Below, piece after piece: positions 37,990-51,300 of a stretch of 64,000 bases of DNA. The notes beneath the pieces are model-generated. The model had not been told where the DNA came from. It ran no database searches and saw only the letters and a program-made list of their open reading frames with translations. A program made the translations under genes and the position numbers. This stretch comes from Coriaria nepalensis (taxonomy: Eukaryota; Streptophyta; Magnoliopsida; Cucurbitales; Coriariaceae): NCBI GenBank assembly GCA_027186245.1, contig CP114481.1:22723501-22787500 (forward strand). Reading direction: 5' to 3'. Numbering within the stretch: the first letter of the stretch is position 1; every line of letters starts with the position of its first letter.

Positions 37990-39558
37990 CATTGTTGTCT
38001 TCAGTAGATTAATTGCAAGTTATGTAAGAAAATAATGTTTGAAGGGCGAAAATAGAATTCGGTCGAATAATTTAGAATGATCTGATGACTAGAAGAGACT
38101 CAGTGACATGACTTTAAGGCTAGACAAATGCATTGTTGCCTTCAGTAGATCAACTGCAAGTTATGCACGAAAGTCATGTTTAAAGGCCGAATTTCGCTCG
38201 AAGTGATTTAAAATGATTTACTGACTAAAAGAGACGCAAAAATATGACTTTAATGCTAAAAAATGCATAGTTGCCATCAATAGATCAATTGCAAGTTATG
38301 CATGAAAGTCGCGTTTTAAAAGCAAAAAGAGAATTGGTTCGAAGTGCCTTCAAACAATTGAATGGTTGAAAAGACTGAGTGATATTCTTTTTAATGGTAA
38401 AATAATTCATTTTTGTCTGCAATAGATTAATTACACGGTATGTAAGAAAATAATGTTTGAAGGGCAAAAATAGAATTCGTTCGAATTTATTTAGAATGAT
38501 TTAATGACTAGAAGAGACTCAGTGACATGACCTTAAAGCTACACAAATGCATTGTTGCCTTCAATAGATAAACTGCAAGTTACGCACGAAAGTCATGTTT
38601 AAAGGCTGAATTTAGTTCGAAGTGATTTAGAATGATTTACTGACTAAAAGAGACGCAAAAATATGACTTTAAGGCTAAACAAATGCATAGTTGCCATCAA
38701 TAGATCTATTGGAAGTTATGCATGAAAGATGCGTTTTAAATGCAAAAAGGAAATTGTTTCGAAGTGCCTTCAAACAATTTAATGATTGAAAAGACTGAGT
38801 GATATGCTTTTTACAAGTTATGCATAATGCATTGTTGTCTTTAGTAGATTAATTGCAAGTTATGTAAGAAAATAATGTTTGAAGGGCGAAAATAGAATTC
38901 GTTCGAATTAATTTAGAATGATTTAATGACTAGAAGAGACTCAGTGAGATGACTTTAAGCCTAAACAAATGCATTGTTGCCTTCAATAGATCAACTGCAA
39001 GTTATGCACGAAAGTCATGTTTAAAGGCCGAATTTCGTTCGAAGTTATTTAGAATGATTTACTGACTAAAAGAGACGCAAACATATGACTTTAAGGCTAA
39101 AAAAATGGTAAAATAATTTATTGTTGTCTTCAATAGATTAATTACAAGTTATGTAGGAAAATAATGTTTGAAGGGCGAAAATATTGTTTGAAGGGCAAAA
39201 ATAGAATTCGTTCGAATTAATTTAGAATGATTTAATGACTAGAAGAGACTCAGTGACATGACTTTAAGGCTAAACAAATGCATTGTTGCCTTCAATAGAT
39301 CCACTGCAAGTTACAAACGAAAGTCATGTTTGAAAGCTGAATTTCGTTCGAAGTGATTTAGAATGATTTACTAACTAAAAGAGATGCAAAAATATGACTG
39401 TAAGGCTAAAAAATGCATAGTTGCCATCAATAGATCAATTGCAAGTTATGCATGAGAGTCGCATTTTAAATGCAAAAAGTGAATTGGTTCGAAGTGCCTT
39501 CAAACAATTTAATGGTCAAAAAGACTGAGTGATGTGCTTTTTAATGGTAAAATAATTC
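37990..39558 (+). repeat. 1568 bp tandem duplication, copy 2
   Basis: Second copy of 36422-37989, carrying the replaced B (38813), the A/B hybrid (39026-39172) and the 20 bp duplication (39173-39192). It ends where gtcttgaatag replaces gtcttcagtag. The same short minus-strand open frame appears in both copies, as expected for a duplication. Confidence 0.95.
39026..39172 (+). repeat. A/B hybrid monomer 4 (147 bp)
   Basis: Exact positional counterpart of 37458-37604 at +1568 bp. Followed by the duplicated 20 bp at 39173-39192. Confidence 0.9.
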
Positions 39559-42500
39559 ATTGTTGTCTTGAATAGATTAATTACAAGTTATGTAAGAAAA
39601 TAATGTTTGAAGGGCGAAAATAGATTTCGTTCGAATTAATTTAGAATGATTTAATGACTAGAAGAGACTCAGTGACATGACTTTAAGGCTAAACAAATGC
39701 ATTGTTGCCTTCAATAGATCAACTGCAAGTTATGCACGAAAGTCAAGTTTAAAGGCCGAATTTCGTTCGAAGTGATTTAGAAATGATTTACTGACTAAAA
39801 GAGACACAAAAATATGACTTTAAGGCTAAAAAATGCATAGTTGCCATCAATAGATCAATTGCAAGTTATGCATGTAAGTCGCGTTTTAAAACCAAAATGA
39901 GAATTGGTTCAAAGTGCCTTCAAACAATTTAATGATTGAAAAGACTGAGTGATATGCGTTTTAATGCTAAAATAATGCATTGTTGTCTTCAATAGATTAA
40001 TTACAAGTTATGTAAGAAAATAATGTTTGAAGGGCGAAAATAGAATTCGTTCGAATTAATTTAGAATGATTTAATGACTAGAAGAGACTCAGTGACATGA
40101 CTTTAAGGCTAAACAAATGCATTGTTGCCTTCAATAGATCAACTGCAAGTTATGCACGAAAGTCATGTTTAAAGGCCGAATTTCGTTCGTAGTGATTTAG
40201 AATGATTTACTGACTAAAAGAGATGCAAAAATATGACTTTAAGGCTAAAAAATGCATAGTTGCCATCAATAGATCAATTGCAAGTTATGCATGTAAGTCG
40301 CGTTTTAAAACCAAAAAGAGAATTGGTTCGAAGTGCCTTCAAACAATTTAATGATTGAAAAGACTGAGTGATATGCGTTTTAATGCTAAAATAATGCATT
40401 GTTGTCTTCAATAGATTAATTACAGGTTATGTAAGAAAATAATGTTTGAAGGGCGATAATTGAATTCGTTCGAATTAATTTAGAATGATTTAATGACTAG
40501 AAGAGACTCAGTGACATGACTTTAAGGCTAAACAAATGCATTGTTGCCGTCAATAGATCAACTGCAAGTTATGCACGAAAGTCATGTTTAAAGGCCGAAT
40601 TTCGTTCGTAGTGATTTAGAATGATTTACTGACTAAAAGAAACGCAAAAATATGACTTTAAGGCTAAAAAATGCATAGTTGCCATCAATAGATCAATTGC
40701 AAGTTATGCATGAAAGTCGCGTTTTAAAACAAAAAAGAGAATTGCTTCGAAGTGCCTTCAAACAATTTAATGATTGAAAAGACTGAGTGATATTCGTTTT
40801 AATGCTAAAATAATGCATTGTTGTCTTCAATAGATTAATTACAAGTTATATAAGAAAATAATGTTTGAAGGGCGAAAATAGAATTCGTTCGAATTAATTT
40901 AGAATGATTTAATGACTAGAAGAGACTCAGTGACATGACTTTAAGGCTAAACAAATGCATTGTTGCCTTCAATAGATCAACTGCAAGTTATGCACGAAAG
41001 TCATGTTTAAAGGCCGAATTTCGTTCGTAGTGATTTAGAATGATTTACCGACTAAAAGAGACGCAAAAATATGACTTTCAGGCTAAAAAATGCAAAGTTG
41101 CCATTAATAGATCAATTGCAGGTTATGCATGAAAGTCGCGTTTGAAAAGCAAAAAGAGAATTGGTTCGAAGTGCATTCAAACAATTTCATGATTGAAAAG
41201 ACTGAGTGATATGCTTTTTAATGCTAAAATAATGCATTGTTGTCTTCAATAGATTAATTAAAAGTTATGTAAGAAAATAATGTTTGAAGGGCGAAAATAG
41301 ATTTCGTTCGAATTAATTTAGAATGATTTAATGACTAGAAGAGACTCAGTGACATGACTTTAAGGCTAAACAAATGCATTGTTGCCTTCAATAGATCAAC
41401 TGCAAGCTACGCACGAAAGTCAAGTTTAAAGGCCGAATTTCGTTCGAAGTGATTTAGAAATGATTTACTGACTAAAAGAGACGCAAAAATATGACTTTAA
41501 GGCTAAAAATTGAATAGTTGCTTTCAATAGATCAAGTGCAAGTTATGCATCAAAAGTAGTGTTTTAAATACAAAAATAGAATTTGTTCGAAGTGCCTTCA
41601 AGCAATTTAATGATTGAAAAGACTGATTGATATGCTTTTTAATGCTAAAATACTGCATTGTTGTCTTCAGTAGATTAATTGCAAGTTATGTAAGAAAATA
41701 ATGTTTGAAGGGCGAAAATAGAATTCGTTCCAATTAATTTGGAATGATCTGATGACTAGAAAAAACTCAGTGACATGACTGTAAGGCTAAACAAATGCAT
41801 TGTTGCCTTCAATAGATCAACTGCAAGTTATGCACGAAATTCGTATTTAAAGGCCGAATTTCGTTCGAAGTAATTTAGAATGATTTACTGACTAAAAGAG
41901 ACGCAAAAATATGACTTTAAGGATAAAAAATGCATAGTTGCCATCAATAGATCAATTGCAAGTTATGCATGAAAGTCGAGTTTTAAAAGCAAAAAGAGAA
42001 TTGGTTCGAAGTGCCTTCAAACAATTTAATGGTTGAAAAGACTGAGTGATATTCTTTTTAATGGTAAAATAATTCATTGTTGTCTTGAATAGATTAATTA
42101 CAAGTTATGTAAGAAAATAATGTTTGAAGGGCAAAAATAGAATTCGTTCAAATTCATTTAGAATGATTTAATGACTAGAAGAGACTCAGTGACATGACCT
42201 TAAGGCTAAACAAATGCATTGTTGCCTTCAATAGATCAACTGCAAGTTACGCACGAAAGTCATGTTTAAAGGCTGAATTTCGTTCGAAGTGATTAAGAAA
42301 GATTTGGTGACTAAAAGAGACGCAATAATATAACTTTAAGGCTACAAATTGAATAGTTGCCTTCAATAGATCAAGTGCAAGTTATGCATGAAAGTCATGT
42401 TTTAAATACAAAAATAGAATTGGGTCGAAGTGCCTTCAAATAATTTAATGATTGAAAAGACTGAGTAATATGCTTTTTAATGCTAAAATAATGCATTGTT

Positions 42501-42966
42501 GTCTTCAATAGATTAATTACAAGTTATGTAAGAAAATAATGTTTGAAGGGCGATAATTGAATTCGTTCGAATTAATTTAGAATGATTTAATGACTAGAAG
42601 AGACTAAGTGACATGACTTTAAGGCTAAACAAATGCATTGTTGCCGTCAATAGATCAACTGCAAGTTATGCACGAAAGTCATGTTTAAAGGCCGAATTTC
42701 GTTCGAAGTGATTAAGAATGATTTACTGACTAAAAGAGACACAAAAATATGACTTTAAGGCTAAAAAATGCATAGTTGCCATCAATAGATCAATTGCAAG
42801 TTAAGCATGAAAGTCGCGTTTTAAATGCAAAAAGAGAATTGGTTCGAAGTGCCTTCAAACAATTTAATGGTTGAAAAGATTGAGTGATATTCTTTTTAAT
42901 GGTAAAATAATTCATTGTTGTGTTCAATAGATTAATTACAACTTATGTAAGAAAATAATGTTTGAA

Positions 42967-43108
42967 GGGCAAAAATAGAATTCGTTCGAATTAATTTAGA
43001 ATGATTTAATGACTAGAAGAGACTCAGTGACATGACTTTAAGGCTAAAAAATGCATAGTTGCCATCAATAGATCAATTGCAAGTTATGCATGAGAGTCGC
43101 ATTTTAAA
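42967..43108 (+). repeat. C/A hybrid monomer 1 (142 bp)
   Basis: Starts as C (gggcaaaaatagaattcg ... gactcagtgacatgac), then passes inside tttaaggctaaa into the second half of A (aatgcatagttgccatc ... gagagtcgc). About 136 bp of C plus A is missing, leaving a two-monomer unit. The join lies in sequence common to C and A. Confidence 0.9.
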
Positions 43109-44087
43109 TGCAAAAAGAGAATTGGTTAGAAGTGCCTTCAAACAATTTAATGGTCGAAAAGATTGAGTGATATGCTTTTTAATGGTAAAATAATTCATTG
43201 TTGTCTTGAATAGATTAATTACAAGTTATATAAGAATCTAATGTTTGAAGTGCAAAAATAGATTTCGTTCGAATTAATTTAGAATGATTTAATGACTAGA
43301 AGAGACTCAGTGACATGAATTTAAGGCTAAACAAATGCATTGTTGCCTTCAATAGATCAACTGCAAGTTACGCACGAATATCATGTTTAAACGCTGAATT
43401 TCGTTCGAAGTGATTTAGAATGATTTACTGACTAAAAGAGACGCAAAAATATGAATTTAAGGCTAAAAAATGCATAGTTGCCATCAATAGATCAATTGCA
43501 AGTTATGCATGAAAGTCGCATTTTAAAAGCAAAAAGAAAATTGGTTCGAAGTCCCCTCAAACAATTTAATGATTGAAAAGACTATGTGATATGCTTCTCA
43601 GTGCTAAAATAATGCATTGTTGTCTTCAATAGATTAATTAAAAGTTATGTAAGAAAATAATGTTTGAAGAGCGAAAATAGATTTCGTTCGAATTAATTTA
43701 GAATGATTTAATGACTAGAAGAGACTCAGTGACATGACTTTAAGGCTAAACAAATGCATTGTTGCCTTCAATAGATCAACTGCAAGTTATGCACGAAAGT
43801 CATGTTTAAAGGCCGAATTTCTTTCGAAGTTATTTAGAATGATTTAATGACTAAAAGAGACGCAAAAATATGAATTTAAGGCTAAAAAATGCATAGTTGT
43901 CTTCAATAGATCAATTGCAAGTTCTGCATGAAAGTCGCGTTTTAAATGCAAAAAGAGAATTGGTTTGAAGTGCCTTCAAAAAATTTAATAGTTGAAAAGA
44001 TTGAGTGGTATTCTTTTTAATGGTAAAATAATTCATTGTTGTGTTCAATAGATTAATTACAAGTTATATAAGAAAATAATGTTTGAA

Positions 44088-44229
44088 GGGCAGAAATAGA
44101 ATTCGTTCGAATTAATTTAGAATGATTTAATGACCAGAAGAGACTCAGTGACATGACTTTAAGGCTAAAAAATGCATAGTTGCCATCAATAGATCAATTG
44201 CAAGTTATGCATGAGAGTCGCGTTTTAAA
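44088..44229 (+). repeat. C/A hybrid monomer 2 (142 bp)
   Basis: Same junction type as 42967-43108 and the same length, 1121 bp downstream. Both are followed by A text with gagagtcgc. They are probably one deletion copied by a later duplication, though two independent events at the same homology are possible. Confidence 0.9.
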
Positions 44230-45855
44230 TGCAAAAAGAGAATTGGTTCGAAATGCCTTCAAACAATTTAATGATTGAAAGGACTGAGTGATATGCTTTT
44301 TAATGCTAAAATAATGCATTGTTGTCTTCGATAGATTATTTACAAGTTATGTAAGAAAATAATGTTTGAAGGGCGAAAATAGAATTCATTCGAATTAATT
44401 TTGAATGATTTAATGACTAGAAGAGACTCAGTGACATGACTTTAAGGCGAAACAAATGCATTGTTGCCTTCAATAGATCAACTGCAAGTTACACACGAAT
44501 GTCATGTTTGAAGGATGAATTTCGTTCGAAGTGATTTAGAATGATTTACTGACTAAAAGAGACGCAAAAATATGACTTTAAGGCTAAAAAATGCATAGTT
44601 GCCATCAATAGATCAATTGCAAGTTAAGCATGAAAGTCGCGTTTTAAATGCAAAAAGAGAATTGTTTCGAAGTGCCTTCAAACAATTTAATGGTTGAAAA
44701 GACTGAGTGATATGCTTTTTAATGGTAAAATAATTCATTGTTGTCTTCAATAGATTAATTACAAGTTATGTAGGAAAATAATGTTTGAAGGGCAAAAATA
44801 GAATTCGTTCGAATTAATTTAGAATGATTTAATGACTAGAAGAGACTCAGTGACATGACTTTAAGGCTAAACAAATGCATTGTTGCCTTCAATAGATCAA
44901 CTGCAAGTTACGCACGAAAGTCATGTTTGAAAGCTGAATTTCGTTCGAAGTGATTTAGAATGATTTACTAACTAAAAGAGCCGCAAAAATATGACTTTAA
45001 GGCTAAAAAATGCATGGTTTCCATCAATAGATCAATTGCAAGTTATGCATGAGAGTCGCGTTTTAAATGCAAAAAGTAAATTGGTTCGAAGTGCCTTCAA
45101 ACAATTTAATGGTCGAAAAGACTGAGTGATGTGCTTTTTAATGGTAAAATAATTCATTGTTGTCTTGAATAGATTAATTACAAGTTATGTAAGAAAATAA
45201 TGTTTGAAGGGCAAAAATAGAATTCGTTCGAATTAATTTAGAATGATTTAATGACTAGAAGAGACTCAGTGACATGACTTTAAGGCTAAACAAATGCATT
45301 GTTGCCTTCAATAGATCAACTGCAAGTTACACACGAATGTCATGTTTGAAGGATGAATTTCGTTCGAAGTGATTTAGAATGATTTACTGACTAAAAGAGA
45401 CGCAAAAATATGACTTTAAGGCTAAGAAATGCATAGAGCCCATCAATAGATGAATTGCAAATTATGCATGAAAGTCGCGTTTTAAATGCAAAAAGAGAAT
45501 TGGTTCGAAGTGCCTTCAAACAATTTAATGATTGAAAAGACTGACTGATATGCTTTTTAATTCTAAAATCATGCATTGTTGTCTTCAATAGATTAATTAC
45601 AAGTTATGTAAGAAAATAATGTTTGAAGGGCTAAAATAGAATTCATTCGAATTAATTTAGAATGATTTAATGACTAGAAGAGACTCAGTGACATGACTTT
45701 AAGGCTAAACAAATGCATTGTTGCCTTCAGTAGATCAACTGCAAGTTATGCACGAAAGTCATGTTTAAAGGCCGATTTTCATTCGAAGTGATTTAGAATG
45801 ATTTACAGACTAAAAGAGACGCAAAAATATGATTTTAAGGCTAAAAAATACATAG

Positions 45856-47112
45856 TTGCCATCAATAGATCAATTGCAAGTTATGGATGAAAGTCGCGTT
45901 TTAAATGCAAAAAGAGAATTGGTTCGAAGTGCCTTCAAACAATTTAATAGTTAAAAAGACTGAGTGATCATGTTTTTAAAGGGAAAATAATTCATTGTTG
46001 TGTTCAATAGATTAATTACAAGTTATTTAAGAAAATAATGTTTGAAGGGCAAAAATAGAATTCGTTCGAATTAATTTAGGATGATTTAATGACTAGAAGA
46101 GACTCAGTGACATGACCATAAGGCTAAACAAATGCACTGTTGCCTTCAATAGATCAACTGCAAGTTACGCACGAAAGTCATCTTTAAAGGCTGAATTTCG
46201 CTCGAAGTGATTAAGAATGATTTACTGACTAAAAGAAATGCAAAAATATGACTTTAATGCTAGAAAATGCATAGTTGCCATCAATAGATCAATTGCAAGT
46301 TATGCATGAAAGTCGCGTTTTAAATGCAAAAAGAGAATTGGTTCGAAGTGCCTTCAAACAATTTAATGGTTGAAAAGACTGAGTGATATGCTTTTTAATG
46401 CTAAAACAATGCATTGTTGTCTTCAGTAGATTAATTGCAAGTTATGTAAGAAAATAATGTTTAAAGGGTGAAAATAAAATTCGTTCGAATTAATTTAGAA
46501 TGATCTGATGACTAGAAGAGACTCAGTGACATGACTTTAAGGCTACACAAATGCATTGTTGCCTTCAGTAGATCAACTGCAAGTTATGCATGAAAGTCAT
46601 GTTTAAAGGCCGAATTTCGTTCGAAGCGATTTAGAATGATTTACTGACTAAAAGAGACGGAAAAATATGACTTTAACGCTAAAAAATGCATAGTTGCCAT
46701 CAATAGATCAATTGCAAGTTATGCATGAAAGTCGCGTTTTAAAAACAAAGAGAGAATTGGTTTGAAGTGCTTTCAAACAATTTAACAGTTGAAAAGACGG
46801 AGTGATATTGTTTTTAATGGTAAAATAATTCATTGTAGTGTTCAATAGATTAATTACAAGTTATGTAAGAAAATAATGTTTGAAGGGCAAAAATAGAATT
46901 CGTTCGAATTAATTTAGAATGATTTAATGACTAGAAGAGACTCAGTGACATGACCATAAGGCTAAACAAATGCACTGTTGCCTTCAATAGATCAACTGCA
47001 AGTTACGCACGAAAGTCATCTTTAAAGGTTGAATTTCGTTCGAAGTGATTAAGAATGATTTACTGACTAAAAGAAACGCAAAAATATGACTTTATTGCTA
47101 GAAAATGCATAC
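45856..47112 (+). repeat. 1257 bp tandem duplication, copy 1 (three units)
   Basis: Marked by gttatggatgaaag, a B with gatcatgtttttaaagggaa (45967), accataaggc, gcactgttgcc, gtcatctttaaagg and aaacaatgcattg. The same chain recurs 1257 bp later. Differences seen are few, for example attgtagtg against attgttgtg. Confidence 0.92.
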
Positions 47113-48369
47113 TTGCCATCAATAGATCAATTGCAAGTTATGGATGAAAGTCGCGTTTTAAATGCAAAAAGAGAATTGGTTCGAAGTGCCTTCAAACAAT
47201 TTAATAGTTAAAAAGACTGAGTGATCATGTTTTTAAAGGGAAAATAATTCATTGTTGTGTTCAATAGATTAATTACAAGTTATTTAAGAAAATAATGTTT
47301 GAAGGGCAAAAATAGAATTCGTTCGAATTAATTTAGAATGATTTAATGACTAGAAGAGACTCAGTGACATGACCATAAGGCTAAACAAATGCACTGTTGC
47401 CTTCAATAGATCAACTGCAAGTTACGCACGAAAGTCATCTTTAAAGGCTGAATTTCGCTCGAAGTGATTAAGAATGATTTACTGACTAAAAGAAATGCAA
47501 AAATATGACTTTAATGCTAGAAAATGCACAGTTGCCATCAATAGATCAATTGCAAGTTATGCATGAAAGTCGCGTTTTAAATGCAAAAAGAGAATTGGTT
47601 CGAAGTGCCTTCAAACAATTTAATGGTTGAAAAGACTGAGTGATATGCTTTTTAATGCTAAAACAATGCATTGTTGTCTTCAGTAGATTAATTGCAAGTT
47701 ATGTAAGAAAATAATGTTTAAAGGGCGAAAATAAAATTCGTTCGAATTAATTTAGAATGATCTGATGACTAGAAGAGACTCAGTGACATGACTTTAAGGC
47801 TACACAAATGCATTGTTGCCTTCAGTAGATCAACTGCAAGTTATGCATGAAAGTCATGTTTAAAGGCCGAATTTCGTTCGAAGCGATTTAGAATGATTTA
47901 CTGACTAAAAGAGACGGAAAAATATGACTTTAACGCTAAAAAATGCATAGTTGCCATCAATAGATCAATTGCAAGTTATGCATGAAAGTCGCGTTTTAAA
48001 AACGAAAAGAGAATTGGTTTGAAGTGCTTTCAAACAATTTAACAGTTGAAAAGACGGAGTGATATTGTTTTTAATGGTAAAATAATTCATTGTTGTGTTC
48101 AATAGATTAATTACAAGTTATGTAAGAAAATAATGTTTGAAGGGCAAAAATAGAATTCGTTCGAATTAATTTAGAATGATTTAATGACTAGAAGAGACTC
48201 AGTGACATGACCATGAGGCTAAACAAATGCACTGTTGCCTTCAATAGATCAACTGCAAGTTACGCACGAAAGTCATCTTTAAAGGCTGAATTTCGTTCGA
48301 AGTGATTAAGAATGATTTACTGACTAAAAGAAACGCAAAAATATGACTTTATTGCTAGAAAATGCATAG
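47113..48369 (+). repeat. 1257 bp tandem duplication, copy 2 (three units)
   Basis: Second copy, with gatcatgtttttaaagggaa at about 47221 and accatgaggc in place of accataaggc. It ends where the next A has gttatgcatg in place of gttatggatg. Confidence 0.92.
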
Positions 48370-51300
48370 TTGCCATCAATAGATCAATTGCAAGTTATGC
48401 ATGAAAGTCGCGTTTTAAATGCAAAAAGAGAATTGGTTCGAAGTGCCTTCAAACAATTTAATGGTTGAAAAGACTGAGTGATATGCTTTTTAATGCTAAA
48501 ACAATGCATTGTTGTCTTCAATAGATTAATTACAAGTTATGTAAGAAAACAATGTTTGAAGGGCAAAAATAGAATTCGTTTGAATTAATTTAGAATGATT
48601 TAATGACTAGAAGAGACTCACTGACATGACCTTAAGGCTAAACAAATGCATTGTTGCCTTCAATAGATCAACTGCAAGTTACGCACGAAAGTCATGTTTA
48701 AAGGCCGAATTTCGTTCGAAGTTATTTATAATGATTTACTGACTAAAAGAGACGCAAAAATATGACTTTAAGGCTAAAAAATGCATAGTTGCCATCAATA
48801 GATCAATTGCAAGTTATGCATGAAAGTCGCGTTTTAAATGCAAAAAGAGAATTGGTTCGAAGTGCCTTCAAACAATTTAATGGTTGAAAAGACTGAGTGA
48901 TATGCTTTTCAATGCTAAAACAATGCATTGTTGTCTTCAATAGATTAATTACAAGTTATGTAAGAAAACAACGTTTGAAGGGCAAAAATAGAATTCCTTC
49001 GAATTAATTTAGAATGATTTAATGACTAGAAGAGACTCACTGACATGACCTTAAGGCTTAACAAATGCATTGTTGCCTTCAATAGATCAGCTGCAAGTTA
49101 CGGACGAAAGTCATGTTTAAAGGCCGAATTTCGTTCGATGTTATTTATAATGATTTACTGACTAAAAGAGACGCAAAAATGTGACTTTAAGGCTAAAAAA
49201 TGCATAGTTGCCATCAATAGATCAATTGCAAGTTATGCATGAAAGTCGCGTTTTAAATGCAAAAAGAGAATTGGTTCGAAGTGCCTTCAAACAATTTAAT
49301 GATTGAAAAGACTGAGTGATATGCTTTTTAATGCTAAAATCTTGCATTGTTGTCTTTAGTAGATTAATTGCAAGTTATGTAAGAAAATAATGTTTCAAGG
49401 GCGAAAATAGAATTCGTTCGAATTAATTTAGAATGATTTAATGACTAGAAGACTCTCAGTGACATGACTTTAAGGCTAAGCAAATGCATTGTTGCCTTCA
49501 ATAGATCAACTGCAAGTTACGCACGAAAGTCATCTTTAAAGGCTCAATTTCATTCGAAGTGATTAAGAATGATTTACTGACTAAAAGAGACGCAAAAAAA
49601 TGACTTTAAGGCTAAAAAATGCATAGTTGCCATCAATAGATCAATTGCAAGTTATGCATGAAAGTCGCGTTTGAAATGCAAAAAGAGAATTGGTTCGAAG
49701 TGCCTTCCAACAATTTAATGATTGAAAAGACTGAGTGATATGCTTTTTAATGCTAAAATAATGCATTGTTGTTTTCTATAGATTAATTACAAGTTATGTA
49801 AGAAAATAATGTTTGAAGGGCAAAAATAGAATTCGTTCGAATTAATTTAGAATGATTTAATGACTAAAAGAGACTCAGTGACATGACTTTAAGCCTAAAC
49901 AAATGCATTGTTGCCTTCAATAGATAAACTGCAAGTTACACACGAAAGTCATCTTTAAAGGCTGAATTTCGTTCGAAGTGATTTAGAATGATTTACTGAC
50001 TAAAAGAGACGCAAAAATATGACTTTAAGGCTAAAAAATGCATAGTTGCCATCAATAGATCAATTGCAAGTTATGAATGAAAGTCGCGTTTTAAATGCAA
50101 AAGGAGAATTCGTTCGAAGTGCCTTCAAACAATTTAATGGTTAAAAAGGCTGAGTGATGTGCTTTTTAACGGTAAAATAATTCATTGTTGTCATCAATAG
50201 ATTAATTACAGGTTATGTAAGAAAATAATATTTGAAGGGCGAAAATAGAATTCGTTCGAATTAATTTAGAATGATTTAATGACTAGAAGAGACTCAGTGA
50301 CATGACTTTAAGGCTAAACAAATGCATTGTTTCCTTCAATAGATCAACTGCAAGTTACGCAAGAAAGTCATGTTTAAAGGTTGAATTTCATTCGAAATGA
50401 TTTAGAATGATTTACTGACTAAAAGAGATGCAAAAATATGACTTTAAGGCTAAAAAATGCATAGTTGCCATCAATAGATCAATTGCAAGTTATGCATGAA
50501 AGTCGCGTTTTAAATGCAAAAAGAGAATTGGTTCGAAGTGCCTTCAAACAGTTTAATGATTGAAGAGACTGAGTGATATGCTTTTTAACGCTAAAATCAT
50601 GCCTTGTTGTCTTGAGTAGATTAATTGCAAGTTATGTAAGAAAATAATGTTTGAAGGGCGAAAATAGAATTCGTTCAAATTAATTTAGAATGATTTAATG
50701 ACTAGAAGACTCTCAGTCACATGACTTTAAGGCTAAACAAATGCATTGTTGCCTTCAATAGATCAACTGCAAGTTATGCCTGAAAGTCATGTTTAAAGGC
50801 CGAATTTCGTTCGGAGTGATTTAGAATGATTTACTGACTAAAAGAGACGCAAAAATATGACTTTAATGCTAAAAAATGCATAGTTGCCATCAATAGATCA
50901 GTTGCAAGTTATGCATTAAAGTCGCGTTTTAAATGCAAAAAGAGAATTGGTCCGAAGTGCCTTCAAACAATTTAATGATTCAGAAGACTCAGTGATATGC
51001 TTTTTAATGCTAAAATAAAGCATTGTTGTCTTCAATAGATTAATTACAAGTTATGTAAGAAAATAATGTTTGAAGGGCAAAAATAGAATTCGTTGGAATT
51101 AATTTAAAATGATTTAATGACTAGAAGAGACTCAGTGACATTACTTTAACGCTAAACAATTGCATTGTTGCCTTCAATAGACCAACTGAAAGTTATGCAC
51201 GAAAGTCATGTTTAAAGGTTGAATTTTGTTCGGAATGATTTAGAATGATTTACTGACTAAAAGAGATGCAAAAATATGACTTTAAGGCTAAAAAATGCAT

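Larger units (their letters stand above)
32950..39558 (+). repeat. Rearranged domain with ~1549/1568 bp super-period
   Basis: A distinct domain. Five B monomers carry a templated 13 bp replacement (33307, 34856, 36405, 37245 and 38813), and four A/B hybrid monomers shorten units. Spacings of the replaced B are 1549, 1549, 840 and 1568 bp. Associated marks are catgaaaggagcg or catgaaaggtgcg in A, accttaaagctac in C and caaacatatgac in the hybrids. A2 is absent. No genes. Confidence 0.9.
39559..45855 (+). repeat. Mixed trimer units with two C/A hybrids
   Basis: About 15 units. Local families include A with catgtaagtcgcg and B with gatatgcgttttaatg (about 39870-40420), and A with tttagaaatgattt at about 39777 and 41456. 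The last full A2 is at about 42294. C/A hybrids lie at 42967 and 44088. No genes. Confidence 0.85.

Noticed and set aside
36422..39558. Assembly artefact as the full explanation of near-identical tandem blocks
   Set aside because: Blocks have different lengths, homologous boundaries and distinguishing bases, as true duplications do. The 1568 bp pair is close enough that an artefact cannot be excluded from sequence alone.
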